Shown: piece by piece, positions 1 to 9,474 of the stretch
How positions within the stretch are numbered: the stretch's first letter is position 1
Layout of the letters: each line of letters begins with the position of its first letter
Assembly: GCA_964455525.1 (NCBI GenBank)
Contig: CAYVWR010000002.1
Location: forward strand, 1 to 64,000
Direction of reading: 5' to 3'
Source: JAFDZV01 sp964455525
GTDB taxonomy: Bacteria > Bacteroidota > Ignavibacteria > OLB7
Length of the DNA stretch: 64,000 nt
Made by a program: the position numbers and the translations under genes
Notes under the pieces: generated by a model
The model's input: the letters and a program-made list of their open reading frames with translations, nothing else
Told to the model about the DNA's origin: nothing
Database searches by the model: none

Positions 1-1
1 G

Positions 2-1618
2 GGTAGTGTTTCAGCACAGGTCGATCCGATCACGGCCGATCCTGGTGCAAAGCGGTTGAACCCGGTGTGGTGGATCGAGGGTGATAGGGTCATTGGTGGT
101 GATCGGATCGGTGGGGGTGTCGGTGGCATCGGGGATGTGTTCGGCACAGGCAAGGGTGCCTGGGCAGTGCACTTCGGCAAGGTGAACGAATGGCGTGTGT
201 ATCGTGCCTACGATGACTCGCTCGGCACGGTGCCGGTCTGGAGTCTCGCCAATAGTGGTCCTGCTCCTCCGTATCCGGTGTTGGGAGACTTCTGGGGCAG
301 TGGGCGCAAGGCGGTGGGGTTTGCCAGCGGGAGTTCGGAGGTGGTTGATAGGAGGACTCGATACTACTACGAACTCCACATCTTCCGCACGGACTCCAAC
401 CGTCTCGATAGTGCAGCGACGGTTGTGCTGAACACACGTCTGATGACACCGCCAACACAGATATTTCCCGAAGATGTCCTTGCGGTGGACCTGGATGGCG
501 ATGGTGCCGATGAGTTGATCATTCCGTTGGGTGGAGCTATTCGTGGTACAACGTTGAGCACACAGGGGGAGATCTGGATCTATCGGGGTGGTGCGAACTT
601 CCAAGTGGATACCCCGACGGTGATCCTGACTGATCCAGAAATACTGGTAGGGTCGAGCAAGTTTGCTGCCAGTGGAGATTTCGATGGTGATGGTCGTATG
701 GATCTGGCAATGGTTGAATCGCATGGCTCGCCAGGCACACCAAAACGATTGTATCTGTTCTGGGGAACCGATCGTTTGGAAGACTTCGGACGTCCGGAAC
801 ATCGGCGCATCATCGATCTGAGTTCGGAACATCCGGATGCGCTGCTCTCGGGTGTAACGGCGCTGGATTGTGATGGCGATGGCGTGAGCGATATCGTTCT
901 GAGCCAGCGCCAGGGAACGCTCCAGCAGCAGGGCAGCTATGTGTACCGTTCTTCCGGCACAGGCAAGAGTGCACGCAGTCGCTCATACCTTCGCAGCGAT
1001 GCGGAACAGTATTATTCGGAGTATTTCAGGCATGGTTCAGGCGGGTATCTCAACGATAGTACGAAGCGGTATGCGATGCTGATGTTGTCCAGCTATGGTT
1101 TTACTGCGAGTGATCCATCGCGGATACTTGCATTTTCCGGAGGAGAGCATGGTCCGGATCATCGCTACGATGCATACAATAATTATGCGTTTAACCGGCA
1201 TTATCCAGCCGGGGATATCGATGGGGACGGCTGGGGTGATTACATCGGTGGGACCTACGAGTATGGGACGGTGAAGTCAGGGATCGCGATGCTGTTTTTT
1301 GGAGGTCCCTATATCCCGAGAGATCCGACAATGGGTGTGGAGGTTGTTGCCGGTGAAGGCCATGCCCAGGCGATCAGTGTGTGGCCGAACCCAGCTCGTG
1401 AGGAGTTGCATGTAGCCTGGCGCGGCGACCTTCGGCGCTCACCGAGGATCTTTCATGTTCATGATGGTGGAGGTCGTCTGGTGGCCAGTGGTGAGGTTGA
1501 TGCCAGCTCCGGTGGTGCGTTATGGCGTTGTGGTGGTGCTGCTGCAGGCGTATATATCGTCTCGATCCAGGATGCTCAGGGAAGCCTGCTTGCTTCGGTA
1601 ACGGTGATCAAGGAATAA
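2..1618 (+). CDS. FG-GAP repeat protein with T9SS sorting domain, copy 1 (5' end outside window)
   Basis: This is the left member of a tandem pair. The frame is open to the left edge, and its first codons match residues 27 onward of copy 2 (end of the signal peptide, then SAQVDP), so the true start lies before the window; the TTG at 56 is not a start. At least four Ca-binding-type FG-GAP motifs are visible (DLDGDGADE, DFDGDGRMD, DCDGDGVSD, DIDGDGWGD), as in integrin-alpha-like beta-propellers. The last 80 or so residues (from VWPNPA) are a T9SS type A sorting domain, so the protein is probably exported and surface-attached. The ending VTVIKE is less basic than usual for these domains. It is nearly identical to copy 2 at both ends but differs strongly around 700-1035. 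Ligand or function is unknown. Confidence 0.85.
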   Translation, partial: GSVSAQVDPITADPGAKRLNPVWWIEGDRVIGGDRIGGGVGGIGDVFGTGKGAWAVHFGKVNEWRVYRAYDDSLGTVPVWSLANSGPAPPYPVLGDFWGSGRKAVGFASGSSEVVDRRTRYYYELHIFRTDSNRLDSAATVVLNTRLMTPPTQIFPEDVLAVDLDGDGADELIIPLGGAIRGTTLSTQGEIWIYRGGANFQVDTPTVILTDPEILVGSSKFAASGDFDGDGRMDLAMVESHGSPGTPKRLYLFWGTDRLEDFGRPEHRRIIDLSSEHPDALLSGVTALDCDGDGVSDIVLSQRQGTLQQQGSYVYRSSGTGKSARSRSYLRSDAEQYYSEYFRHGSGGYLNDSTKRYAMLMLSSYGFTASDPSRILAFSGGEHGPDHRYDAYNNYAFNRHYPAGDIDGDGWGDYIGGTYEYGTVKSGIAMLFFGGPYIPRDPTMGVEVVAGEGHAQAISVWPNPAREELHVAWRGDLRRSPRIFHVHDGGGRLVASGEVDASSGGALWRCGGAAAGVYIVSIQDAQGSLLASVTVIKE

Positions 1619-1702
1619 GAGTGTGAAATGGGTTGCATGGTTGATAGGGCGCGCCTACCTTCACAGGCGTTGTAATACTTAACCTTTTGGGATGGTGTTT
1701 TT

Positions 1703-3391
1703 ATGGGATGTATGATACATAATTGCTGTGGTTGGCGGAAGCGCCTGGTCTGTGTGAGTGTGTTGTTATTGCTGCTGATGCTGGGTAGTGTTTCAGCACA
1801 GGTCGATCCGATCACGGCCGATCCTGGTGCAAAGCGGCTGAACCCGGTGTGGTGGATCGAAGGTGATAGGGTCATTGGTGGTGATCGGATCGGTGACGGC
1901 ATCGGTGGCATCGGGGATGTGTTCGGCACGGGCAAGGGTGCCTGGGCAGTGCACTTCGGCAAGCTTGATGAATGGCGTGTGTATCGTGCCTACGATGACT
2001 CGCTCGGCACGGTGCCGGTCTGGAGTCTCGCCAATAGTGGTCCTGCTCCTCCGTATCCGGTGTTGGGAGACTTCTGGGGCAGTGGGCGCAAGGCGGTGGG
2101 GTTTGCCAGCGGGAGTTCGGAGGTGGTTGATAGGAGGACTCGATACTACTACGAACTCCACATCTTCCGCACGGACTCCAACCGTCTCGATAGTGCAGCG
2201 ACGGTTGTGCTGAACACACGTCTGATGACACCGCCAACACAGATATTTCCCGAAGATGTCCTTGCGGTGGACCTGGATGGCGATGGTGCCGATGAGTTGA
2301 TCATTCCGTTGGGTGGAGCTATTCGTGGTACAACGTTGAGCACACAGGGGGAGATCTGGATCTATCGGGGTGGTGCGAACTTCCAGGTGGATACCCCGAC
2401 GGTGATCCTGACTGATCCGGAAATACTGGTAGGGCCGAGCAAGCTTGCTGCCAGTGGAGATTTCGATGGTGATGGTCGCATGGATCTGGCAATGGCGGAG
2501 TACTACGGAACCAGTGAGACGATCAAGCGTCTGTATCTGTTCTGGGGAACCGATCGCCTGGAGGACTTCGGACGTCCGGAACACCGCCGCATTATAGAGC
2601 TTGGCCCTGGCTACCCTGACGCGGACTATGGCATCACGGCGCTGGATTGTGATGGCGATGGCATCACCGATCTGGTGATGGATCGGACCTGGAACACCTC
2701 GGAGCCAGCGGTGTATCTGTTCCGTTCCCGCACTGGTAAGGATGCTCGCACACGGAGCTATCAAATGAGTGATGCCGATGGAGTGTTTCCAGGATATCGT
2801 AATCACCGGTCGGGTGGGTATCTGAACGATAGTACGAAGCGGTATGCGATGCTGATAGTAATCGCGAATGGTTTCACACCTGGTGATCCATCGCGGATGC
2901 TTGCATTTTCCGGAGGAGAGCATGGTCCGGATCACCGCTACGATGCATACAATAATTATGCATTTACGCATAGTTATCCAGCCGGGGATATCGATGGAGA
3001 TGGCTGGGGTGATTATATCGGTGGTAGCTATCAGTATGGGACGGTGAACTCGGGGATTGCGATGCTGTTTTTTGGAGGACCCTATATCCCGAGAGATCCG
3101 ACGATGGGTGTGGAGGTTGTTGCCGGTGAAGGCCATGCCCAGGCGATCAGCGTGTGGCCGAACCCAGCTCGTGAGGAGTTGCATGTAGCCTGGCGTGGCG
3201 ACCTTCGGCGCTCACCGAGGATCTTTCATGTTCATGATGGTGGAGGTCGTCTGGTGGCCAGTGGTGAGGTTGATGCCAGCTCCGGTGGTGCGTTATGGCG
3301 TTGTGGTGGTGCTGCTGCAGGCGTATATATCGTCTCGATCCAGGATGCTCAGGGAAGCCTGCTTGCTTCGGTAACGGTTACGAAACTCTGA
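1703..3391 (+). CDS. FG-GAP repeat protein with T9SS sorting domain, copy 2
   Basis: The protein has 562 residues. It begins with a Sec signal peptide: Trp-Arg-Lys-Arg around residues 11-14, a Leu-rich core, and probable cleavage after VSA near residue 32. ATG 1703 follows a GGGATGG stretch that could serve as a weak ribosome site; ATG 1712 is an alternative start. The mature part holds FG-GAP Ca-binding motifs (DLDGDGADE, DFDGDGRMD, DCDGDGITD, DIDGDGWGD) expected to build a beta-propeller. A T9SS type A sorting domain begins at VWPNPA and ends VTVTKL. It is presumably secreted through the outer membrane and anchored outside the cell. Only the central propeller region differs appreciably from copy 1, which suggests that the ligand-facing part varies while scaffold and export signal are kept the same. 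An inverted repeat follows 27 bases after the stop. Function is unknown. Confidence 0.88.
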   Translation: MGCMIHNCCGWRKRLVCVSVLLLLLMLGSVSAQVDPITADPGAKRLNPVWWIEGDRVIGGDRIGDGIGGIGDVFGTGKGAWAVHFGKLDEWRVYRAYDDSLGTVPVWSLANSGPAPPYPVLGDFWGSGRKAVGFASGSSEVVDRRTRYYYELHIFRTDSNRLDSAATVVLNTRLMTPPTQIFPEDVLAVDLDGDGADELIIPLGGAIRGTTLSTQGEIWIYRGGANFQVDTPTVILTDPEILVGPSKLAASGDFDGDGRMDLAMAEYYGTSETIKRLYLFWGTDRLEDFGRPEHRRIIELGPGYPDADYGITALDCDGDGITDLVMDRTWNTSEPAVYLFRSRTGKDARTRSYQMSDADGVFPGYRNHRSGGYLNDSTKRYAMLIVIANGFTPGDPSRMLAFSGGEHGPDHRYDAYNNYAFTHSYPAGDIDGDGWGDYIGGSYQYGTVNSGIAMLFFGGPYIPRDPTMGVEVVAGEGHAQAISVWPNPAREELHVAWRGDLRRSPRIFHVHDGGGRLVASGEVDASSGGALWRCGGAAAGVYIVSIQDAQGSLLASVTVTKL

Positions 3392-3417
3392 ACTCCCGGA
3401 CTATCTGATGTCTGTTG

Positions 3418-3449
3418 CCAGCCCTGTGTGCTATCAGGAACAGGGCTGG
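3418..3449 (+). terminator. Hairpin after the FG-GAP pair
   Basis: CCAGCCCTGT (3418-3427) pairs perfectly with ACAGGGCTGG (3440-3449) around a 12-base loop, followed by ATCTTTG. It lies between the stop of copy 2 and the next ribosome site. The lack of a long T-run makes it a moderate rather than strong intrinsic terminator. Its position also argues against starting the next gene upstream of it. Confidence 0.6.
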
Positions 3450-3521
3450 ATCTTTGCCACTATGGAGTCCTGTGGAGTCCAGTGTGCTCCACCATAGTTA
3501 TAGTTCTATTCCACGTATTAT

Positions 3522-3526
3522 AGGAG
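3522..3526 (+). promoter_or_regulatory. Ribosome binding site AGGAG that fixes the start of the next gene
   Basis: AGGAG ends 8 bases before ATG 3535. It selects that ATG over an in-frame upstream start at 3415, which lies before the terminator hairpin and has no signal peptide directly after it. Confidence 0.65.
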
Positions 3527-3534
3527 TGTACCCT

Positions 3535-6500
3535 ATGTTTCGCACAACACGCGGGCAGCCGTGGCGGCCGCTCGGGCATTCTATTGCCATGCTCTTTCTC
3601 ATCGGGCTGATGGGAATACAAGGGGAGGGATGGGCGCAGCCACCTCTGCCGGATGTTATCGTTCCACGAAAGGAAATCTATGGCATGCCGCTCGATTCGT
3701 TCTGGATTGGCGGGGTAAAAGCTGTTGAGCCTGCCAGCGGAGGGTTCGGCGCGCTCTGGGAGTTTTCCAGAGAGTTTGGCATCAAGATCTGGGAGCTCAG
3801 GAATGAAACGGAGAGCCGTACCGATGCCCTGAGAGACAATGCGCAACGGGGAGAGCATATCATCCCCAATCTTTCACCGATCGATCGTGGTGGCAATGGG
3901 CGTGAAGCGATCTTCTATCCGTTCGACTCGGCGCAGTCCTATTACTGGCAGGATCGGTTTGTGTATCAAGCTGGCGGAGTGAGTCGGGCTAACTCTACTG
4001 AGAAGGATGTTCAGGAGCGCGTCTTCGACTCAAGCAATACCACTGCCGGGAGCATCGTGGCCGGGCAGATCGCCTTTGGCTATGATGCCGCACAGCATAT
4101 CCGGCGATATCCGGTGGGGGAGAATGATGACTTTGTGCAGAACTCGAACAGGCTGATAGAAAATCAGTTGCAGTATATCGCCTGCAAGACCTGGTACCTT
4201 GTGGTGACCGGTCATCTTTTCGATGAATTACAAGGTGGCGGAGGTGCCGATGATGACGATGCGCTGCTTGAAATCGAGATCTGGAACGAGGTGCCCAAGG
4301 GGAATTCCTACCTCACAGCCTATGATACGGTATATAACAGCGTTCCTGAGGATACGGAGATCCTCTACAAAACGCTTTACATCACCAAAAATAGCCTGAA
4401 ACCAGTAGGATCTTCTTCCAGTGATTATGATATCTACCGCGACACCCTCATTCCCATCAATCTCTATCAGGACGGTAGCGCCATGGGGGGGCCGTTGCAT
4501 CCATCGAACAGCGCGCATCGGTTTGATATACGGATACGCTGGACCGGGGCGGAAAAAGTTGCGCTCAGGAGCATTGTCATGCGCGATTCGATAACACAAC
4601 TGCTCGCCGGGAATACTCCGGCGGATGAGTCGTATCGCCAGGCATGTCTCGATACAGCGCGGCGTCTGCTATTTGGTTCGTTGAGGATACCAAACGGCGA
4701 CTGGCGCGATAGCACCGTTATGCGCTTTTATACCGGTGATGAAGGGCAGTGGTTCGAGAATGCCGGGTACAATATGATGGATTCTCTGCTCTACAATACA
4801 TTCGGTATGGGCGATAGCCTCACCAAGGGGGTTCGTGCCTATCGGGCGCAGGCAAGGCACCCCTATGCAAGCCAGCATATCCTGACTACGGCCAATGAGA
4901 TCACTGTGGAAAATTATCATGGGGATGCGATCTATGGTGTGGAAGACCCTATGGGACTCTATAATTTGCCATATAGTCAGCCCCCGTCCATTGCAGAGCA
5001 TAATGGGGGGCGATACGGTCTGCCAGTTTTTGATGTCACCAAAGCAGGGGTCGATCTCTATACACAGCATATGCAACGTATGAGAATCGGGGCATATATC
5101 ACGGGAAAGAACAACTGGCCCTATGCACAGGATAACTGGGCGAACGATCTTGGGCATGCTGCGTGGTCGTCGCGCCGTACCGGCAAGCGTATTATTCAAT
5201 GGCCGGGGGTCCATTCGCCGTTCAACGTGCTCTGGGATACCACAGTGCGTGCACATGTGCCATTACTTTCGCATATACCGGAGGCGGCGGAACTTCGGCT
5301 GCTGGCAAATCTCGGCTTCTGTTATGGTTCTCGTGGCGTTCATTACTCCTGGATCGGAACGACAAAGGATGAATTTGATACTGTCAGCGTTCGCAACCAT
5401 GATGATACGGTGCGCCGATACAAGTATTATAGTGATATAGGCCCTATCGGCCCAAAAACATCTGATACGAATAATTATGATACCCTCTATGTGGTGGAGA
5501 ATATTACTACAAATCCACCACAGAGGCTGGAGTTCCCTGATTTTTATACGGGGTGGGGCGTTAAAATGCGAGAATTGAAGTGGCTTGGAAATGAGTGGTT
5601 GCCCCGTATCGGGCGGGCGATGGCAAAATTGCAATGGCGTGACTCCTATTCCATGCATTTCACGACAACTCAGGAATGGATGAGCGATAACATCTCCGGT
5701 GTGTTTCAGTCCAGGGTTCGTCCGTTCCCGGATACCGAGATCGTCGCAAGCATTCAGAGCTTTGATCTGGAGGGGACGGTCGATCCACCGGAAGAGACCT
5801 ATGTGGAGCTTGGTCTCTTCGAGAAGGTTGGGGGGATCAATCCCGTTAGCAGCGCTCCCGATCCTCTCTACGATACCAACCATATCTTCGTGGTAAATCG
5901 GCGCACCTTCGAGCGTTCCAGCGATATCGCCGACACGAGCGTGCTGGGAAGGGCTATGGACTCTCTTACGGAAACCCGGACCATCCAGCTTCGCTTCCGT
6001 TTGCCACATCCGGATCAGACCCAGTATAATTTTCTGCATATCAGAGAGATCGAGCCGGACACCGAACCGTTGGCACATACGCCGGGGGTAGGGCGTAAAG
6101 GGCTTGATACGATCGTCTATGCTGATAGCCTCGTCAATCTTACATTGCGTCCGGGTGGTGGAGCACTGCTTCGTATCTCGTACTGTCCGCCGGATTCCAA
6201 TATCATCGGGGGTGATATCACGGTAAACAGCCAGCGGAAGATCCTCTTCTTCAACGACCGCTATCATGCGGTATACTGGCAGAAGGCTGCTAGCTATCCG
6301 GCAAAGGATACCGTCTACTACCGCCGATCCTATCGTACAAGCGAATGCTGTGGACCGATCCTGTGGGAGCCCAAGCATTATGCCGTTTCGCCGGATGAGC
6401 GGTATATGAGCACTACCGAGAACGATTGTTATCCGTCGCTCACCGCCCGTGCCGCCAATGGCGATACGGTTGTAACGGTCGTCTGGACAAACAAGATGGG

Positions 6501-8373
6501 CATTGTCCCCGATCCCCGGCGTCAGGTGATGATGAGAAACATTCTTGTGAACGAAGGGGAGCCTGTGCGTGGTCCCATTATCGAGGTAGGGCAGCATAAG
6601 GGTATGGACCCACGCGAATGGGGAACTCCCGTTGTCTCCTCATTGAACGGTGGCGACGTTGTTGCCTGGAGCGATAGTTCCGTTGGCATCGTGGCCCGTT
6701 TCCGCAAACGGATCTTCATACCGGGCGCGTGGGGTGGCGGTGTGCTTAGCCCCATCGACTCGGTAAGCTTGGGCGATCCGGGCTATGGCGGCTTGAATCA
6801 ATTCCCCACCATGCCGGCGTTTGCTCATGTCCGGTCGCTCGATTCCAATGTCGGGATATCGTGGCAGCAGACGTTTTTTACCGCCTCGCCGCCGGTCAGC
6901 GGTATTATCTATGCACGGCTCAAGCATACCGATAGTACCGGTGCCGACTCGCTTGTCAACCGGAATTATACATGGCTGAGCACCGAGACCGATCGTGCGC
7001 TACATCCGTCTATGGATCTTGGCCAGGATGTCTGGAATAATGTATATGAGGGCATTACCTGGGAGACGATGGAACCATCGACAAATGGGTTTGGGCTGTG
7101 GGATACCTGGCTGACGTTCAGAAGCACCTGGACGCCAACAAACGAGCGTCCCGGATGGGACAGTATCGATGTTACGCAGCTCTGGGGGCTTGCCAAGCTT
7201 CGGGTTGTTGAGGACAAGGTGTGGGAGGATGGATTTATCTATCCTAATACCGCTTCGCTGAACAATGTCTACGATCTGGCGAGCCAGTTCGACTCCCTGT
7301 TCTTTTCTGTGGCCTATGTCGATCCGGCGATTGGTATGAGGCAGGCCATGATCCTGTTCTCTTCGGTCAACTTCAAGGATGGTTCCCCCTGGAACTATGT
7401 GTTTGGTGGAACCTCGCCCAACAGCTCGGCATCGCCCGATCGACAGCCGGATCGCCATACGGTGTTGTACGAGACGCCCGGGCCGAACCCGGGAGAGAAT
7501 ATTCTGAGAAGCAGCCGTCAGTTCTTCGGCGCAAAAACACGTCCTGCCGGTTATATCGCCGATGGGCGAAAAGGGCTGTTCATTCTGAACGATGCGGCTC
7601 GTACCGGTATTTCCATTATGCTTCATGACGTGTGGAAAGCCGATGCCTCATCGAGCCAGGGAGTGGCCATGATCCCTCGCACCGCTGCCGACTCAGTCAG
7701 GACCGATGATCTTGCGGAGCTTTCCGGGTTGCTGCGCACGGCGTATTTTCATGCGCATGATAGCACCACGATCGGGATTGAGCTGGCTGGAAATTTCTTC
7801 GGGAATACAAGTTTTGCCTCCGAGGCAGTCGTGAGAGCCGTTGTGGAGCTGGTCGATTCCGCATGTGGAACCGTTATTCAGCAGCTTGATTCATTTGCCG
7901 TCTCGGCTGCATCGCCATTCTACGGCGTTCGGCTGGAGCCGACACTCGATCTGCTGTCGGGCACGTATTTCATTCGCCTGCGGATTGATACGACTGCCGT
8001 GACCATTGATACTGTTGCCGGTCGTTCCTGGTTCCCGGTGGTGGAAACGGCAAGCGCGGTACGGAATGATGCTGCTGGAAAGGTTCGTAAACTCGATAAA
8101 CAGTCGTCGGCACGTGGACGTATCTCGGCACAGCCTAATCCGGTTGTCAACCGTACCGAGGTCCGCTTCTCCATTCCCGTCCGTTCCTCTGTCTCGGTCC
8201 TTCTCTATGATGCTGCGGGACGGGAAGTTGCTCGTCCGGTGGAAGCTTCCATAATGGAGGAGGGGCGTTATGCGGTAGAGTTTGATGCCAGCGGGCTGCC
8301 AGCAGGCAGCTATATTCTGGAGCTGAGAAACGGCAATCAGCGTGTGAGCGAAAGGCTTCTGATTGCGCGCTAG
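3535..8373 (+). CDS. Giant secreted protein of unknown function with T9SS sorting domain
   Basis: The protein has 1612 residues from ATG 3535, chosen because it has AGGAG 8 bases upstream and begins a clean signal peptide (MFRTTRGQPWRPLGH, hydrophobic core, cleavage near GWAQ around residue 35). The last 80 or so residues, from SAQPNPVVNR, form a T9SS type A sorting domain ending LLIAR. I recognise no named enzyme family in the 1500 residues between. The region around residues 500-720 has alternating strand/helix character with Trp- and Tyr-rich stretches (for example GFCYGSRGVHYSW) that could be a glycosidase-like barrel; the rest looks beta-rich. Hydroxy-aromatic and Asp/Ser-Thr richness fits an extracellular protein. 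It stands alone, with a hairpin on each side. It could be a large glycan-active enzyme or an adhesin; I cannot decide from sequence alone. Confidence 0.85.
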   Translation: MFRTTRGQPWRPLGHSIAMLFLIGLMGIQGEGWAQPPLPDVIVPRKEIYGMPLDSFWIGGVKAVEPASGGFGALWEFSREFGIKIWELRNETESRTDALRDNAQRGEHIIPNLSPIDRGGNGREAIFYPFDSAQSYYWQDRFVYQAGGVSRANSTEKDVQERVFDSSNTTAGSIVAGQIAFGYDAAQHIRRYPVGENDDFVQNSNRLIENQLQYIACKTWYLVVTGHLFDELQGGGGADDDDALLEIEIWNEVPKGNSYLTAYDTVYNSVPEDTEILYKTLYITKNSLKPVGSSSSDYDIYRDTLIPINLYQDGSAMGGPLHPSNSAHRFDIRIRWTGAEKVALRSIVMRDSITQLLAGNTPADESYRQACLDTARRLLFGSLRIPNGDWRDSTVMRFYTGDEGQWFENAGYNMMDSLLYNTFGMGDSLTKGVRAYRAQARHPYASQHILTTANEITVENYHGDAIYGVEDPMGLYNLPYSQPPSIAEHNGGRYGLPVFDVTKAGVDLYTQHMQRMRIGAYITGKNNWPYAQDNWANDLGHAAWSSRRTGKRIIQWPGVHSPFNVLWDTTVRAHVPLLSHIPEAAELRLLANLGFCYGSRGVHYSWIGTTKDEFDTVSVRNHDDTVRRYKYYSDIGPIGPKTSDTNNYDTLYVVENITTNPPQRLEFPDFYTGWGVKMRELKWLGNEWLPRIGRAMAKLQWRDSYSMHFTTTQEWMSDNISGVFQSRVRPFPDTEIVASIQSFDLEGTVDPPEETYVELGLFEKVGGINPVSSAPDPLYDTNHIFVVNRRTFERSSDIADTSVLGRAMDSLTETRTIQLRFRLPHPDQTQYNFLHIREIEPDTEPLAHTPGVGRKGLDTIVYADSLVNLTLRPGGGALLRISYCPPDSNIIGGDITVNSQRKILFFNDRYHAVYWQKAASYPAKDTVYYRRSYRTSECCGPILWEPKHYAVSPDERYMSTTENDCYPSLTARAANGDTVVTVVWTNKMGIVPDPRRQVMMRNILVNEGEPVRGPIIEVGQHKGMDPREWGTPVVSSLNGGDVVAWSDSSVGIVARFRKRIFIPGAWGGGVLSPIDSVSLGDPGYGGLNQFPTMPAFAHVRSLDSNVGISWQQTFFTASPPVSGIIYARLKHTDSTGADSLVNRNYTWLSTETDRALHPSMDLGQDVWNNVYEGITWETMEPSTNGFGLWDTWLTFRSTWTPTNERPGWDSIDVTQLWGLAKLRVVEDKVWEDGFIYPNTASLNNVYDLASQFDSLFFSVAYVDPAIGMRQAMILFSSVNFKDGSPWNYVFGGTSPNSSASPDRQPDRHTVLYETPGPNPGENILRSSRQFFGAKTRPAGYIADGRKGLFILNDAARTGISIMLHDVWKADASSSQGVAMIPRTAADSVRTDDLAELSGLLRTAYFHAHDSTTIGIELAGNFFGNTSFASEAVVRAVVELVDSACGTVIQQLDSFAVSAASPFYGVRLEPTLDLLSGTYFIRLRIDTTAVTIDTVAGRSWFPVVETASAVRNDAAGKVRKLDKQSSARGRISAQPNPVVNRTEVRFSIPVRSSVSVLLYDAAGREVARPVEASIMEEGRYAVEFDASGLPAGSYILELRNGNQRVSERLLIAR

Positions 8374-8682
8374 CCCTTTGGCCTATTTGGTAGAGACACT
8401 CTATCGGGAGTGCCCGCCCATCCTCTTCTATAGAGAGGATGGGCGGCGCTCGTCATAAGCGTTCCTGTGCTGTTTCTCCATACGGGCCTCGCCTGTATCG
8501 CATATCGCGGGGGGCGACGTCGGTGCCGGTTCTCATCGCTTGCCGATAGCTCCATATCATGCGATTCGGTTGCCATCGTGGATGTTTATCGACTTTCAAT
8601 CCCCTGCCGGACGCTCTCCTGCTCAACGCCACAGGCTCTTACATTTGGGGGAACCGTTGCGGTTTCGGAAGTTTGCCCGACT
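8374..8682. other. Intergenic region with one strong hairpin
   Basis: The gap lies between the giant secreted protein and cmk. It contains the 13-bp hairpin listed separately at 8414-8446. The frame of cmk is open upstream to 8467, but the predicted extension (72 residues) has no resemblance to cytidylate kinase, so I treat it as non-coding leader. Confidence 0.6.
8414..8446 (+). terminator. 13-bp perfect hairpin after the giant secreted protein
   Basis: CCGCCCATCCTCT (8414-8426) pairs perfectly with AGAGGATGGGCGG (8434-8446) around a 7-base loop, 41 bases after the stop codon. There is no T-run, so termination is inferred from position and stem strength. Confidence 0.65.
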
Positions 8683-9396
8683 ATGTCGAACAAGCAACTT
8701 GTGATCGCTATCGATGGGCCTGCCGCTTCCGGGAAGAGCACAACCGCCAGGATTGTGGCGCAACGCCTTGGCTATACCTATATCGACACGGGGGCCATGT
8801 ACCGTGCCGCCACGCTTGCGGTGCTCCGTGCCGGTATCGATCCGCACGATCGTCCCGCTGTTGAACGGCTTGCAGCCGATCTGCTCATCATGCTGGAGCG
8901 CCAGGCGGATGCCTCGCTTCGCATTCTGATGAACGGGGAGGATGTGAGCAGGGAGATTCGTCTGCCGGAGGTGACCGCGAACGTATCGCTGGTAAGCTCC
9001 TATGGCGGCGTACGCGGACCGATCGTACAGCAGCAGAAGAGGATGGGGGAGCGGGGGGGGGTGGTGCTCGATGGAAGGGATATCGGCACCGTGGTTTTCC
9101 CCGATGCCGATGTAAAGGTCTTTATGGTCGCCGATATCCGTGCCCGTGCCGAGCGCCGCCGCGAGGAGCTACAGCAGATGGGGGCGGATGTCACCGTTGA
9201 TGGACTTGCCTCGGAGTTGGCCGAACGGGATCGCTTCGATTCCACGCGCGAGATGAGCCCGCTGGTCAAGGCCGATGATGCCGTGGAGATCGATACCTCC
9301 GGGCTTACCGTGGAACAGCAGGTGGAGCATGTGCTGAGGCTTGCCACAAGGAGATGCGACGACCAGAGCGCAGGGGAGGCTCCTGCACGTCCGTGA
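8683..9396 (+). CDS. cmk: Cytidylate kinase
   Basis: The protein has 237 residues, normal for the family. Cmk phosphorylates CMP and dCMP with ATP in the cytoplasm, feeding CTP and dCTP synthesis. The start at ATG 8683 puts the P-loop (AIDGPAASGKST) at residues 8-19, where Cmk has it. Other family marks are YIDTGAMYRA shortly after the P-loop, the VLDGRDIGTVVFPDAD nucleotide-monophosphate site, and a Glu/Arg-rich lid (RAERRREEL). A run of nine Gs (9053-9061) lies inside the codons just before VVLDGRDIG. The gene is followed 78 bases later by pyrC on the same strand, so two pyrimidine genes probably form an operon. Confidence 0.95.
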   Translation: MSNKQLVIAIDGPAASGKSTTARIVAQRLGYTYIDTGAMYRAATLAVLRAGIDPHDRPAVERLAADLLIMLERQADASLRILMNGEDVSREIRLPEVTANVSLVSSYGGVRGPIVQQQKRMGERGGVVLDGRDIGTVVFPDADVKVFMVADIRARAERRREELQQMGADVTVDGLASELAERDRFDSTREMSPLVKADDAVEIDTSGLTVEQQVEHVLRLATRRCDDQSAGEAPARP

Positions 9397-9474
9397 CACC
9401 GTTGTATCGTGCGATACGCGCCGCAATACACAACGGGGAAACCATACGTTCGCGCCCCTCGTTGCCAGTGATGG

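Larger units (their letters stand above)
2..3391 (+). repeat. Tandem gene duplication of an FG-GAP/T9SS gene
   Basis: Bases 2-1618 and 1784-3391 are two copies of one gene. They align with an offset of 1782 at the 5' side and 1773 at the stop codons, a net three-codon difference. The first 650 or so bases and the last 300 differ at only a few positions, while the middle (about 700-1035 versus 2482-2808) has diverged in sequence and length. The 84-base spacer (1619-1702) shows no terminator, so the copies may be co-transcribed. More copies could lie to the left of the window. Confidence 0.9.
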
